64,000 bases of DNA from Paenibacillus montaniterrae (GTDB taxonomy: Bacteria > Bacillota > Bacilli > Paenibacillales > Paenibacillaceae), in assembly GCF_018403185.1 (NCBI RefSeq), contig NZ_BOSE01000014.1, forward strand, positions 61,303 to 125,302, read 5' to 3'. How positions within the stretch are numbered: position 1 is the stretch's first letter; each line of letters begins with the position of its first letter. Shown in pieces: positions 50,493 through 58,870 of this stretch. Under the pieces are notes generated by a model. It had not been told where the DNA came from. It saw only the letters and a program-made list of their open reading frames with translations, and ran no database searches. The position numbers and the translations under genes are program-made.

Positions 50493-51476
50493 TTAGCCTT
50501 TCGCAGCCGCCTGTTTTACATAAGCGTCCAGCGTGTCCGTGCCGCCCTCGCCTTCCAGCAGGATGACCTCGAATTGTGGAACGCCGCCACGTACTTTGAC
50601 GGACAGGATGTGATGGATGTCGCCATTGCCCTCGAAACAGTGCAGTCCGCCCGTTTTGCCCATTTGAATATATTGACGCCCATGCTTCTCGGTCACTTCC
50701 AGATAGTGCACGTGGCCAGATACGACCGTATATGGACGATTAGCAAGTAACTGTTCAAGTCGTTCAAAGATCGGATCTGGCTTCTTCCAGGCCGGCTGAT
50801 GCAGGCAGACAAACGTCCAGTCAACATCGGTATTTTCTGCTAACACCCGCTCAAAGAAGTCGATTTGCTCGCTGCTCAGATGCGGATCAATAAGCGTATC
50901 CTCATTCATCTTAAACGCCTCTGCTGGTAAACCTTCACCTGCCAACTCCCGCATCAGGTCCATAAATAGCGACTCGGGCTTGCGAATCAGCTCTCGGTTC
51001 ACCTGCTGCATAATTTGCAGCATCGACTCTGGCAGCGTTAGCGGCTCCGTCTCCGTATTGGCGACAAGGAACAAGGTACGATCATAACGGAATGCATAGT
51101 AGTCGACTCCTTTGCGTTCACGCCATACATTGATCATCGCTTCGGTACCATAATCGTGGTTGCCAACTGTTTGGAACAGTGGAATGCCAAGTTCTGCTAG
51201 CATAGGGTCGATCCGATCCCACTCACCATGCGCCTCCGCCTCATCCGTCCAGTAGCCCTCTACCAGATCGCCAATTGAAATAATAAAGTCTGGATTCAAT
51301 TGCTTCGCAGCCTCCAGCCCTTTCTCGAACATCCCGTGCACTGCCCCTCCTGTGCGATCGCTAATGAAAGCAAAATCATAATCGCCGCCTGACGGCACTG
51401 GCAGTTCTCCAAACCAAGGACCTTTATTTGTAGTGAACTTTGCATTGTCGACCATCACTTCACGTTTTCTCGTCAT
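50493..51476 (-). CDS. Calcineurin-like metallophosphoesterase
   Basis: A 327-residue enzyme with the dinuclear metal motifs IGDLVEG, GNHDYG and GHVHYLE; the first Asp is in FAFISDRTGG. It has no signal peptide, so it acts in the cytoplasm. In this operon it may split imported glycerophosphodiesters or related phosphoesters. The ATG at 51476 has GGGAGG upstream. It lies 25 bp after the binding-protein gene. Confidence 0.85.
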   Translation of the reverse strand: MTRKREVMVDNAKFTTNKGPWFGELPVPSGGDYDFAFISDRTGGAVHGMFEKGLEAAKQLNPDFIISIGDLVEGYWTDEAEAHGEWDRIDPMLAELGIPLFQTVGNHDYGTEAMINVWRERKGVDYYAFRYDRTLFLVANTETEPLTLPESMLQIMQQVNRELIRKPESLFMDLMRELAGEGLPAEAFKMNEDTLIDPHLSSEQIDFFERVLAENTDVDWTFVCLHQPAWKKPDPIFERLEQLLANRPYTVVSGHVHYLEVTEKHGRQYIQMGKTGGLHCFEGNGDIHHILSVKVRGGVPQFEVILLEGEGGTDTLDAYVKQAAAKG

Positions 51477-51501
51477 TTCGATACGCCTCCCAATATCATC
51501 A

Positions 51502-52806
51502 TTAAGATTTAATAAGTGCATTCGCTTGTTTGGCTGCTTCCTTCATCGCTTCCTCAGGCGTCTTCTGTCCCTGCAATGCTGCCTGAACCTGGTCTGTTAT
51601 AATCTTCTGTATGCGTGTACCACCGCTGCCAGGGAAGTTGAACCAAGGCACCATTTCGTCAATTTGCTCATACGTAGCTTTGTAAACCGGATTTTCCTCT
51701 AAAAACTTCTGCATTTCTGGATCATCCAATGCGGATTGTCTCGACACCATGTAACCAGTCGATTTGGAAATTTGAACAGTGCGTTGAGGATCGATCATAA
51801 ATTTCATAAAGTCCCATGCCGCCTCTTGCTTGGCAGGGTCTTGCGTGAAAATCATCAGATTCGCTCCACCAGCTGGAACGACGCGTTTGCCCTCGAAGGT
51901 CGGGAACGGAGCTGTCCGCAAGTCAAATTGTGCCGTTGGCAAGATTTGCCCTAGTCCAGCAGTTGTGTTGGCAAGCATCGAAACATCGCCTTTAGCCATC
52001 GCTTCAAATGTTTGCTGCAGCTGCAGGAGCGGCATCGACTTGTCCTTGATGACAAGGTCAGTCACAGCTTGAACTGCTTTTACGCTCGCTTCGGAATCAA
52101 GTCCAACTGTCTTCCCGTCCTCAGACATCATGCTTCCTCCGTACGTCTCCATCAGCGCCTGATAAAGCCAGCCAAAGTCGATCGGCACGCTAGCGCCATA
52201 ATGACCGTCACTCGTCAATTGCTTGGCGACAGACGCAAATTCCTCCCATGTTTGCGGCGGATTTTCAGGATCTAGCCCTGCCGCTTTGAAATGATCGACA
52301 TTATAATATAAAATTGGTGTGCTGATGCCATATGGCAGACCGATCAGCTGTCCCTGATCATTTTTTCCTAGCTCCAGCATAGTAGGAAAAAAGTCGGACA
52401 TGTCGTAGCCATCCTGCTCGATAAACGGCTCAAGCGGTACGGCCTTCATTACGTCATTGGCAAAGCTCGTATAAAGCAGTCCATTCGATACGATGTCTGG
52501 CAGCTTTTTAGCCGCTGCTTGTACCTGCAGCTTCTCAACAATGCCCTCATAGCTGTTTTGTACATACACTGCTTTGACCTTCACCTTGTCCTGTGAGCTG
52601 TTGTATTCGTTCACCAGGGAGTCGATCAACTCACCGCCCCAAATGTTCCAAAATTCGATTTCCACCGGCTCAGAGCTTTGCGCCGAGCTCGTGTTATCGG
52701 AAGCGGTAGGCGAAGCCGTTGGCGCAGCATTGTTCGAGCCGGAGCCGCAAGCAGCCAGCGAAATAGCTAGTAAACCTAAAAACAATCCCATCCATGTTTT
52801 TTTCAC
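51502..52806 (-). CDS. Solute-binding lipoprotein, UgpB-like
   Basis: A 434-residue lipoprotein of the family 1 binding proteins. The signal peptide ends in the lipobox LAAC (Cys20), followed by a Ser/Thr/Ala-rich linker. IEFWNIWGG and WDFMKFMIDPQRTVQIS are family features. The GTG start at 52806 has AGGAG 9 nt upstream. Glycerol-3-phosphate or glycerophosphodiester specificity is inferred from GlpP, the Pho box and the two phosphoesterases. No ATPase gene is present, so a shared MsmX/UgpC-like ATPase is needed. Confidence 0.85.
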   Translation of the reverse strand: MKKTWMGLFLGLLAISLAACGSGSNNAAPTASPTASDNTSSAQSSEPVEIEFWNIWGGELIDSLVNEYNSSQDKVKVKAVYVQNSYEGIVEKLQVQAAAKKLPDIVSNGLLYTSFANDVMKAVPLEPFIEQDGYDMSDFFPTMLELGKNDQGQLIGLPYGISTPILYYNVDHFKAAGLDPENPPQTWEEFASVAKQLTSDGHYGASVPIDFGWLYQALMETYGGSMMSEDGKTVGLDSEASVKAVQAVTDLVIKDKSMPLLQLQQTFEAMAKGDVSMLANTTAGLGQILPTAQFDLRTAPFPTFEGKRVVPAGGANLMIFTQDPAKQEAAWDFMKFMIDPQRTVQISKSTGYMVSRQSALDDPEMQKFLEENPVYKATYEQIDEMVPWFNFPGSGGTRIQKIITDQVQAALQGQKTPEEAMKEAAKQANALIKS

Positions 52807-52854
52807 GTCAATTCTCTCCTTTTTATTTTTGTATATAAACCAGAGCGAGGATCA

Positions 52855-53682
52855 TTAACCCTTTAAACCGCTCTGGGCGAAGCCATCAACAATGTAACGC
52901 TGGGCAACCAAATATAAAATCAGCACCGGAACCATGGACAACGTCGCAATCGCCATCGTTGCTCCCCAATCCATCTGCGTCTCTGTGCGGAAATATTGGA
53001 ACGCAAGCGGCAGCGGCATTAGCTCCGGATCAGTCAGCACGAGCAGTGGCCAGTTGAACTCGTTAAAATTGGATAAAAAGGCGATAACGCCGAGCGTCCA
53101 CAGTATCGTGCCGGACATGCGGATGTACACGGTCCAAAGCAGTCGGAATGCTCCGGCTCCGTCAATCGCAGCCGCTTCCGCCAATTCTCTCGGAATGGAA
53201 ATAAACGACTGCCGCAGCAGAAAAATCGCAAAGCCGCTAGCTAAATGCGGGACAATAACGCCGGTTAGCGTATTTAGCGCGTCCAGCTGATTCACAATCA
53301 GATAGGTTGGCACAAGCGTCACCTGCATCGGAATCATCATCGTCATCAGTACGAACAAAAACAGGATGTCGCGGCCCGGAAATCGATAATAAGCAAAGGC
53401 GAATGCTGCGCAGACACCGATAAACACTTGTCCCAGCGTTTGAATGACTCCGATGCGCAAGCTGTTGCCCAACCAGCGGAAAAATGGCACCTCGGTTAAT
53501 GCTTTAACATAATTTTCCCAATGCAGCGGTCCCGTCCAGACAAGATGACCGGAAAATACGTATTGCTCCGACCGCAGTGAAATAGAGATCATCCAAATAA
53601 TCGGAATCATCGTTAACAGCCCTAGTCCGATCAGCAGCACATGCTTGCCTGTCTCCTCCGTCAGCTTCCATAAGCGCTCCAT
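52855..53682 (-). CDS. ABC transporter permease, UgpE-like
   Basis: A 275-residue permease with six hydrophobic segments. The EAA loop ELAEAAAIDGAGAFRLLW is in the C-terminal half. The ATG at 53682 is 8 nt after AAAGGAGG and is preferred over the GTG three codons earlier. It pairs with the UgpA-like permease encoded 27 bp upstream. Confidence 0.9.
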   Translation of the reverse strand: MERLWKLTEETGKHVLLIGLGLLTMIPIIWMISISLRSEQYVFSGHLVWTGPLHWENYVKALTEVPFFRWLGNSLRIGVIQTLGQVFIGVCAAFAFAYYRFPGRDILFLFVLMTMMIPMQVTLVPTYLIVNQLDALNTLTGVIVPHLASGFAIFLLRQSFISIPRELAEAAAIDGAGAFRLLWTVYIRMSGTILWTLGVIAFLSNFNEFNWPLLVLTDPELMPLPLAFQYFRTETQMDWGATMAIATLSMVPVLILYLVAQRYIVDGFAQSGLKG

Positions 53683-53709
53683 TGCAGCCACCTCCTTTCG
53701 ATGTATGGT

Positions 53710-54600
53710 TTAATAGTGAACCGTGCTCCGGGAAAGACGGAGTTGAACGGTTGTGATCAACAGAATAATGGCAAACAGGATGACCGAAATTGCTGCAGCC
53801 TTGCCGATGCTGAAAAACTGAAAAGCCTCCTGGTATAGCTGGTACACCAGCACGTTTGACGAATTGTTCGGACCGCCGCCCGTCATAATTTTAATGAGTG
53901 CAAAGTTTTGGAATGAAGAGATGATGCCCATTATGACGATAAACAGCGTAATTGGCGAGAGCAGCGGCAGTATAATATGAACCAGCCTGCGCCAGCGGCC
54001 TGCGCCATCAATCGAAGCAGCTTCGTACAATCCTTTATCGATCGACTTCAGCCCTGATACATACAGCAGCATTTCATAGCCAAAGCCTTTCCAGATACCG
54101 ACAATCGCTACCGCCCATAATGAAGAGGATGTGTCCGACAGCCAATTCGGTCCGTCAATGCCAAAGAGCATCAGAAGGGAATTGACAATACCGCGTTGAT
54201 CGTCGTACATCAAGCTCCATACAATCGCTATAACAGCAATTGGGGAGACGACTGGCAAATAGAACAGGAAACGGTACACGACTCGTCCTCGCATCAGACT
54301 TTCCATTAACAAGGCCAGCCCGAGGCCAAGAGCAATCGAAATGGGCATCGTCATGAGCAAATAAAGCAGCGTATTGCGCATCGACTTCCAAAACACTTCA
54401 TCATCCAGCAGCACCGCGTAGTTCTCCAAGCCAACGAAGGTTCGTTCTGGGCTAATCATATCCCATTGCTGGAAGCTGAGCAGGAACGTGAACAGGAACG
54501 GATAGACGAAGAATACAGCGTACAAAAGTAACGCAGGTATTAGAAAAAATAACGGCAACAACAGCATTTTCCGGCGATAGCCGAGGATGGGTTTCTTCAA
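53710..54600 (-). CDS. ABC transporter permease, UgpA-like
   Basis: A 296-residue permease with six hydrophobic segments and the EAA loop YEAASIDGAGRWRRLVHI. The best start is TTG at 54600 (LKKPILGYRRK), with AAGGAGG 8 nt upstream. The longer ATG frame to 54660 runs back through the leader hairpin and is unlikely. It is the first gene after the GlpP-type leader. Confidence 0.88.
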   Translation of the reverse strand: MKKPILGYRRKMLLLPLFFLIPALLLYAVFFVYPFLFTFLLSFQQWDMISPERTFVGLENYAVLLDDEVFWKSMRNTLLYLLMTMPISIALGLGLALLMESLMRGRVVYRFLFYLPVVSPIAVIAIVWSLMYDDQRGIVNSLLMLFGIDGPNWLSDTSSSLWAVAIVGIWKGFGYEMLLYVSGLKSIDKGLYEAASIDGAGRWRRLVHIILPLLSPITLFIVIMGIISSFQNFALIKIMTGGGPNNSSNVLVYQLYQEAFQFFSIGKAAAISVILFAIILLITTVQLRLSRSTVHY

Positions 54601-54625
54601 GTTTTTTCCTCCTTTGTGTGAAAAT

Positions 54626-54693
54626 GAGAAAAAGCTCATCCCAACAATACATAGAGGCAAGAAGCCTATATGATTGTTGTTCAGAGCTTTCTC
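54626..54693 (-). promoter_or_regulatory. Leader hairpin/terminator, candidate GlpP antitermination site
   Basis: The minus-strand leader folds into a long hairpin: GAGAAAGCTC pairs with GAGCTTTTTCTC, then ACAACAAT with ATTGTTG, and GGC with GCC at the tip. It ends in CTTTTTCTCATTTTC. It lies just upstream of the permease ribosome-binding site. GlpP, encoded immediately upstream, is the known antiterminator for such leaders when glycerol 3-phosphate is present. Confidence 0.6.
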
Positions 54694-54785
54694 TTAGACA
54701 TCACCCTAAACAATAACCGCAAGAATTCGGATTAATTGTTATATGATTTAATTGCTATTGTCGACATGTCTATATGTTAGTCCCA

Positions 54786-54827
54786 ATTATTCATCGGCAT
54801 GTTAACAGAATGTTAAATGGATGTTAA
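54786..54827 (-). promoter_or_regulatory. PhoP box and promoter of the uptake operon
   Basis: Minus-strand TTAACA occurs three times with an exact 11 bp period (54827-54822, 54816-54811, 54805-54800), the form of a PhoP-binding box in Bacillus. A -10-like AATAAT (54791-54786) follows 8 bp later. This predicts induction under phosphate starvation. Confidence 0.7.
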
Positions 54828-54835
54828 ATCTTTGG

Positions 54836-55423
54836 CTAGTCGCTAAGCTGCGCAAATGACAGATTCCACAATGCTTTGTCGCTTACCGAAAGCGAAGTTG
54901 CCCCTGCTGCCAGAGCGGCGGATGCCTCGGCTTCCGTGCGGATCAAGCCGCTTGCGACAAGCGGAGTTGTTTCAAGCTCTGACGCGAATGTGCGAATGAT
55001 TTTGTCAATGACACCCGGCATCAGCTCGACGCCGTCCGGCTCCAACTGATGGCATAGCTTTAACCCATTCTCCAGCGCACCTGAATCGATGACGAAAAGA
55101 TGGAGAATACCGTATAAGCCGCAACGCTTCGCTTCTTTGATCAAATGTGCTTTCGGCGTAACAATTCCGTCAGCTCCCGCATATTCGGCAACCCATTCGA
55201 CACTCTCGCGATCCGTGTTAGACAAGCCGCGAATTAGGTCAATATGGACGAAGGCTCCTTTGCCGACCTCCTTCGTTAGCCGCACGCTGTCAACGATCTC
55301 CTTAACCGTTCCCCCCATGAAAAACAAATTGTCCACCTCGCTGTCCAAGGCATAATTCAAGTCTTCCATTCGGCGGACGGCTGCGATGATCGGATGGCCT
55401 CCAATTTTATGCAAAAGCCTCAT
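54836..55423 (-). CDS. glpP: Glycerol-3-phosphate-responsive antiterminator GlpP
   Basis: A 195-residue TIM-barrel-like protein. Family features include HPIIAAVRRMEDLNYAL, FFMGGTVKEI, HIDLIRGLS, GADGIVTPKAHLI and LMPGVIDKII. It binds glycerol 3-phosphate and the leader RNA to permit read-through of a terminator. The ATG at 55423 has AGAGGTGG 7 nt upstream. It is directly upstream of the UgpABE-like genes, whose leader contains a long terminator-like hairpin. Confidence 0.93.
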   Translation of the reverse strand: MRLLHKIGGHPIIAAVRRMEDLNYALDSEVDNLFFMGGTVKEIVDSVRLTKEVGKGAFVHIDLIRGLSNTDRESVEWVAEYAGADGIVTPKAHLIKEAKRCGLYGILHLFVIDSGALENGLKLCHQLEPDGVELMPGVIDKIIRTFASELETTPLVASGLIRTEAEASAALAAGATSLSVSDKALWNLSFAQLSD

Positions 55424-55521
55424 AATAATTCCACCTCTTATTTTGTCTATTTCTGTCGATAGAACTATTATTGAGGTGAAATGTTTGCGGAGTATCCGAT
55501 TTAGATTAATTGAATTTAAAA

Positions 55522-56160
55522 TTATCTCCAAAATGTAATCTTGTCAGGAGCTAATCGAACCGATTCGTAACCTTCTTCTTTGGCTTTTCCAATCGAAAGC
55601 ATCATGACTGGAGCGTAGCGCTCTTCATCCAAATCAAAGGCTTTGGCGATCTGATCCGTTTCAAATCCAGCCATTGGATTCGTATCATACCCATGGGCAC
55701 GTGCCACTAGCATAAATTGCATGGCAAAAAGGCTGCTGTCGATTTTGGCAACTTCTACTTTCAATTCTTTGGATAAAGTCGGGAACATCGATAAAATGGT
55801 TTCGAGCTGACGATCTCTTACTTCTGCTGGCATCTTTCCTTGTTCCACTGCCGTATTGTAAATTTCTTCAGCATATAGATAGCTTTGAGTATCGCCGAAA
55901 ATTAATAACATAGCTGACGACGTATCATTTTGCAGCGTATTGAAACGGACAAGAGGTCTTAGCTTTTCTTTCCCTTCTGGAGTATCCACGACAACTACAC
56001 GCCAAGGCTGCATATTCGCCGAAGAAGGAGCCAAGCTTGCTTCCGCAATCATTTCGTTCAGCTCTTCCCTTGATATTTTAACGGTCTCATCATACTTGCG
56101 CACAGAACGACGCTCCTTGACGATATTGGCGAAATCATTATTTACAATATTGCTGAACAT
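55522..56160 (-). CDS. Nitroreductase-family FMN oxidoreductase
   Basis: A 212-residue FMN enzyme. ERRSVRKYDE is the FMN-phosphate-binding motif, APSSANMQPWRVVVV the central signature and MMLSIGKAKEEGY the C-terminal one. It reduces nitro groups, quinones or flavins with NAD(P)H. The ATG at 56160 has AAGGAGAG upstream. It is divergent from a small MerR regulator with a shared promoter region of MerR type. Confidence 0.9.
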   Translation of the reverse strand: MFSNIVNNDFANIVKERRSVRKYDETVKISREELNEMIAEASLAPSSANMQPWRVVVVDTPEGKEKLRPLVRFNTLQNDTSSAMLLIFGDTQSYLYAEEIYNTAVEQGKMPAEVRDRQLETILSMFPTLSKELKVEVAKIDSSLFAMQFMLVARAHGYDTNPMAGFETDQIAKAFDLDEERYAPVMMLSIGKAKEEGYESVRLAPDKITFWR

Positions 56161-56227
56161 AAAATCTCTCCTTATCAATAACAGTAGATTTTGACATCAT
56201 GTAATGTCAGCTGTTATCATAATCCGT

Positions 56228-56258
56228 ATTATGAACTATGAACTTAGGTTTATAGCAA
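56228..56258 (-). promoter_or_regulatory. MerR-type promoter of the nitroreductase gene
   Basis: On the minus strand -35 TTGCTA (56258-56253) and -10 CATAAT (56233-56228) are separated by 19 bp, too long for normal sigma-A use. The spacer holds the near-palindrome CTATAAAC-N4-GTTCATAG (56255-56236). This is the standard architecture of MerR-activated promoters. Confidence 0.65.
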
Positions 56259-56278
56259 CAAAAAAATGAGGTCATAAT

Positions 56279-56638
56279 ATGAAAATAAATGAGGTTTCAA
56301 AGCGAACCAATCTACCGATATCAACATTGAGATTTTATGAACGCAAAAACATAATTCCGAACGAATTTGTTAAAAGAGACGAAAATAATTATCGGGTGTA
56401 TGCTGAGGAAATTGTTGAGTTTATAGAGGATATAAAGTCGCTTTTATCCGCAGACTTTTCGATTGAGGAATTAAGCTTGCTGCTTAATCAACAGCTAAAC
56501 TTGTCCTACGAGGAAAAGAGAATCATCGTTGAGCAAAAAATTAAAGAAATTGAAGATATTCAAAGACGATTGAACAAGTCGAAGAAATTTTTAAAAGATA
56601 TTTTAGAAGGTAAAGTGAATTTTCAAACGAAATGCTAG
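56279..56638 (+). CDS. Small MerR-family regulator
   Basis: A 119-residue regulator with the N-terminal MerR helix-turn-helix (MKINEVSKRTNLPISTLRFY, then ERKNIIP) and a C-terminal coiled coil. There is no separate ligand domain and only one Cys near the end. It probably activates the divergent nitroreductase gene through the 19 bp-spacer promoter. No clear ribosome-binding site stands out; GAGGTCA lies 5 nt before the ATG. Confidence 0.88.
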   Translation: MKINEVSKRTNLPISTLRFYERKNIIPNEFVKRDENNYRVYAEEIVEFIEDIKSLLSADFSIEELSLLLNQQLNLSYEEKRIIVEQKIKEIEDIQRRLNKSKKFLKDILEGKVNFQTKC

Positions 56639-56679
56639 GCAAGCTGCAAATAAAAAGGCCCCAGGAAGATAACGAAACT

Positions 56680-56723
56680 AAAACCCGCGAAAAGCCTTGT
56701 AAATCAAGGTTTTCACGGGTTTC
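56680..56723. terminator. Bidirectional terminator
   Basis: AAACCCGCGAAAAGCCTTG pairs with CAAGGTTTTCACGGGTTT with minor mismatches around TAAAT. It separates the convergent MerR and copper-amine-oxidase-domain genes. Confidence 0.8.
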
Positions 56724-56732
56724 TTGATGTAT

Positions 56733-57440
56733 TTACTTCAGCTTCGCCACAGTTACTGCCACCTGTTCAAGCTGCTTCTCGCTCAACGTATCGTCAGGCG
56801 AACTCAATGTGATAAAGCGGTCGTTCAACTCGAAGCTTAGCATCGGTGTCTTATCCGGTGTATACCATTTGGCGTGAACTCCATTCGACAGCGTTACCGT
56901 CTTGCCATCGTACAAATAAGCATAATCCCGCGGCGATACAGTCACCGTCATGTGCTTAAAGAGCAAATTTACTCCATCCTCCGAGTCGCCAACCTTTTCG
57001 AAGGCATCTCCTTTGATCATTTGTGCTGGCGCATAAGGCGTTTCGAAGGATTCAAATTTCGCATACGCCTGGGTGATCTCCTTCAACTGCGCCTCGGTGT
57101 AATTCACGGTGATCAAGCCCTCGTTGGCGTTGTTGTTCTCGACTTTCTTTCCACCAATCAGAACCTGTTTCTTGCTGGCGTCATAGCTGACCGACACATT
57201 CAGCGCATCGCCAAGCGCACGCACCGGTAAATAAGTCGTGCCGTTATAGGTGATCGGCGTTAATTTATTGCCTTGTCCGTCAACCAGGGAATACGCCTCC
57301 CCATTGATTTGTATGCCGAGCTGATGATTGAGGTAAGCAGTAATCTTTTGCATTTGTGTGCCTGCATACACGCCGGCTGCGCCTGTTAAAGCCATGCCAG
57401 CTACAGCTACAGTGATGATCGATTTTTTCACCATATTCAT
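56733..57440 (-). CDS. Secreted protein with copper amine oxidase N-terminal-type domain
   Basis: A protein of about 235 residues. The signal peptide (VKKSIITVAVAGMALTGAAG) ends near YAG. A Cu_amine_oxidN1-type domain follows with QINGEAYSLVDGQGN and ITYNGTTYLPVRALGDAL, common in Paenibacillus cell-envelope proteins. The C-terminal half is unrecognised. The ATG at 57440 is 10 nt after GGAG; the one at 57449 is too close. It lies 47 bp after the lipoprotein gene. Confidence 0.8.
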   Translation of the reverse strand: MNMVKKSIITVAVAGMALTGAAGVYAGTQMQKITAYLNHQLGIQINGEAYSLVDGQGNKLTPITYNGTTYLPVRALGDALNVSVSYDASKKQVLIGGKKVENNNANEGLITVNYTEAQLKEITQAYAKFESFETPYAPAQMIKGDAFEKVGDSEDGVNLLFKHMTVTVSPRDYAYLYDGKTVTLSNGVHAKWYTPDKTPMLSFELNDRFITLSSPDDTLSEKQLEQVAVTVAKLK

Positions 57441-57487
57441 ATGATTCATTCTCCTTCATTTAATGATTGTGGATCATTAGGGCGAGT

Positions 57488-58705
57488 CTAAAACGTAAAA
57501 TCAATAATGTTCGTGACGAGCAGCGACTTCGGATCATCCAGCGTGAAGCCCAGCCTGCTGCCGGATGGACTCCAGCTAAATGGATACACGGGATGAGGCA
57601 TCGGATCGCTGGCAGCATAATACTGCGCTAGCGGGATTACTCGGCCCGAGCTGGTGTCGAAAATATATACCCCATTCATCCCTGTCCTGTCCTCGGTATA
57701 AACGTCAAACGCCAGCTTCGCGGAATCAGGGGACCAGGAGATGTAGGAAATCATGTCGCCTTTGCCGATCAGCGAGCCTTGCAGGCTTCCTGCCGCATCG
57801 TAGATCAGCAGCTCGCTTCCTTTATTATCGGATTGCGAAGCTGTCGATACCGCGATATACAGACCGTCTGGCGAAATTTCGAAGCCCCAGACGTCCTGAA
57901 TCAGGCTGATCGGCTTCGATTGCCCCGGTTCAAACACCTTCAGCACATAGTGATCATCGGTATAATAAATCCGTCCGTGGCTTACGCCAAATTGCCCGAA
58001 AAGCTCTGCATCAGGATCATTCAGCGTTACAACCGTCGCATTCCCGTCCGCAGCCGAGATGTAGCGAATTTCTCCGCGCCCGCTTATGGAGCCAGCGGCC
58101 AAAATATACGTGTCTGCATTCAGCCAGCCGCCCCGCTCTAAATAATTGTCGCCCTTGATCTGAATCGTTTGACCTGTCTGATTGTTTTTCATAAAATTGT
58201 CCGCGACATATTTGTCCTTCCATTTCTGGATGAAGCTATAGCTGCCGTCTGGCGAAATGGTTTCGTTGACGAGCGTATATCCGTTAACCTGCCGTACTCC
58301 CTCCCCGGTATTTTCCCTGCTCTGGCCAGTGTTAATATTTACGATGGAGGACGTGTATTCATATTGAGGTTCCTCCGTCGCGGTTCCCTCTTTCACCAGC
58401 TTAGTCGTTTCGATGCTGACCTCATCCTCCGACAGCCAGGACTGAATGCTCGCCGCCTCAAGCCGATGCGTGCTGACAACCGCAAGTTCTCGGTCAGCCT
58501 GCTGTTCCGGCTGCTTGACAACGGTCAGCTTCCGTTCACTGCTCGAAACAGACTCCAAGCTCTGACCTGTCTGCGTCCCGGCTCGGCTGGCATCAGGGTC
58601 AACCACTGTAAGCCGTTCCCCTGAAGCCTGGCAGCCAACTATAGCTAATGACAAAACCACGGCCGCAAAAAACTTGATGCCGGACATGCCAGCCTTTTGT
58701 TGCAT
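57488..58705 (-). CDS. TolB/WD40-like beta-propeller lipoprotein
   Basis: A 405-residue lipoprotein. The ATG at 58705 has GGAGG 8 nt upstream; the signal peptide ends in the lipobox AIVGC. The mature part contains propeller repeats such as EISPDGLYIAVST, SWSPDSAKLAFDV and SWSPSGSRLGFTL, characteristic of TolB-type propellers. It is anchored outside the membrane. It follows a two-component system by 166 bp on the same strand and may serve as its accessory sensor; that is speculative. Confidence 0.8.
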   Translation of the reverse strand: MQQKAGMSGIKFFAAVVLSLAIVGCQASGERLTVVDPDASRAGTQTGQSLESVSSSERKLTVVKQPEQQADRELAVVSTHRLEAASIQSWLSEDEVSIETTKLVKEGTATEEPQYEYTSSIVNINTGQSRENTGEGVRQVNGYTLVNETISPDGSYSFIQKWKDKYVADNFMKNNQTGQTIQIKGDNYLERGGWLNADTYILAAGSISGRGEIRYISAADGNATVVTLNDPDAELFGQFGVSHGRIYYTDDHYVLKVFEPGQSKPISLIQDVWGFEISPDGLYIAVSTASQSDNKGSELLIYDAAGSLQGSLIGKGDMISYISWSPDSAKLAFDVYTEDRTGMNGVYIFDTSSGRVIPLAQYYAASDPMPHPVYPFSWSPSGSRLGFTLDDPKSLLVTNIIDFTF

Positions 58706-58870
58706 ATATACTACCTCCAACTCGCCACAGGGGCACAGTCTCAAGCGTTCTGCTCATTGGCTTCGGCTTCTTCAGCATCCCCTGTTGAGCTTAGTATAGA
58801 AAAGAATTATCCCGAAAACATATCCGACTTGTAACGTTCCTGTAACATCTGAGCCTCCAATACAAATAAA

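Noticed and set aside
53034..53231. Small minus-strand frames inside the ugp-type genes
   Set aside because: They are out-of-frame shadows of the permease genes.
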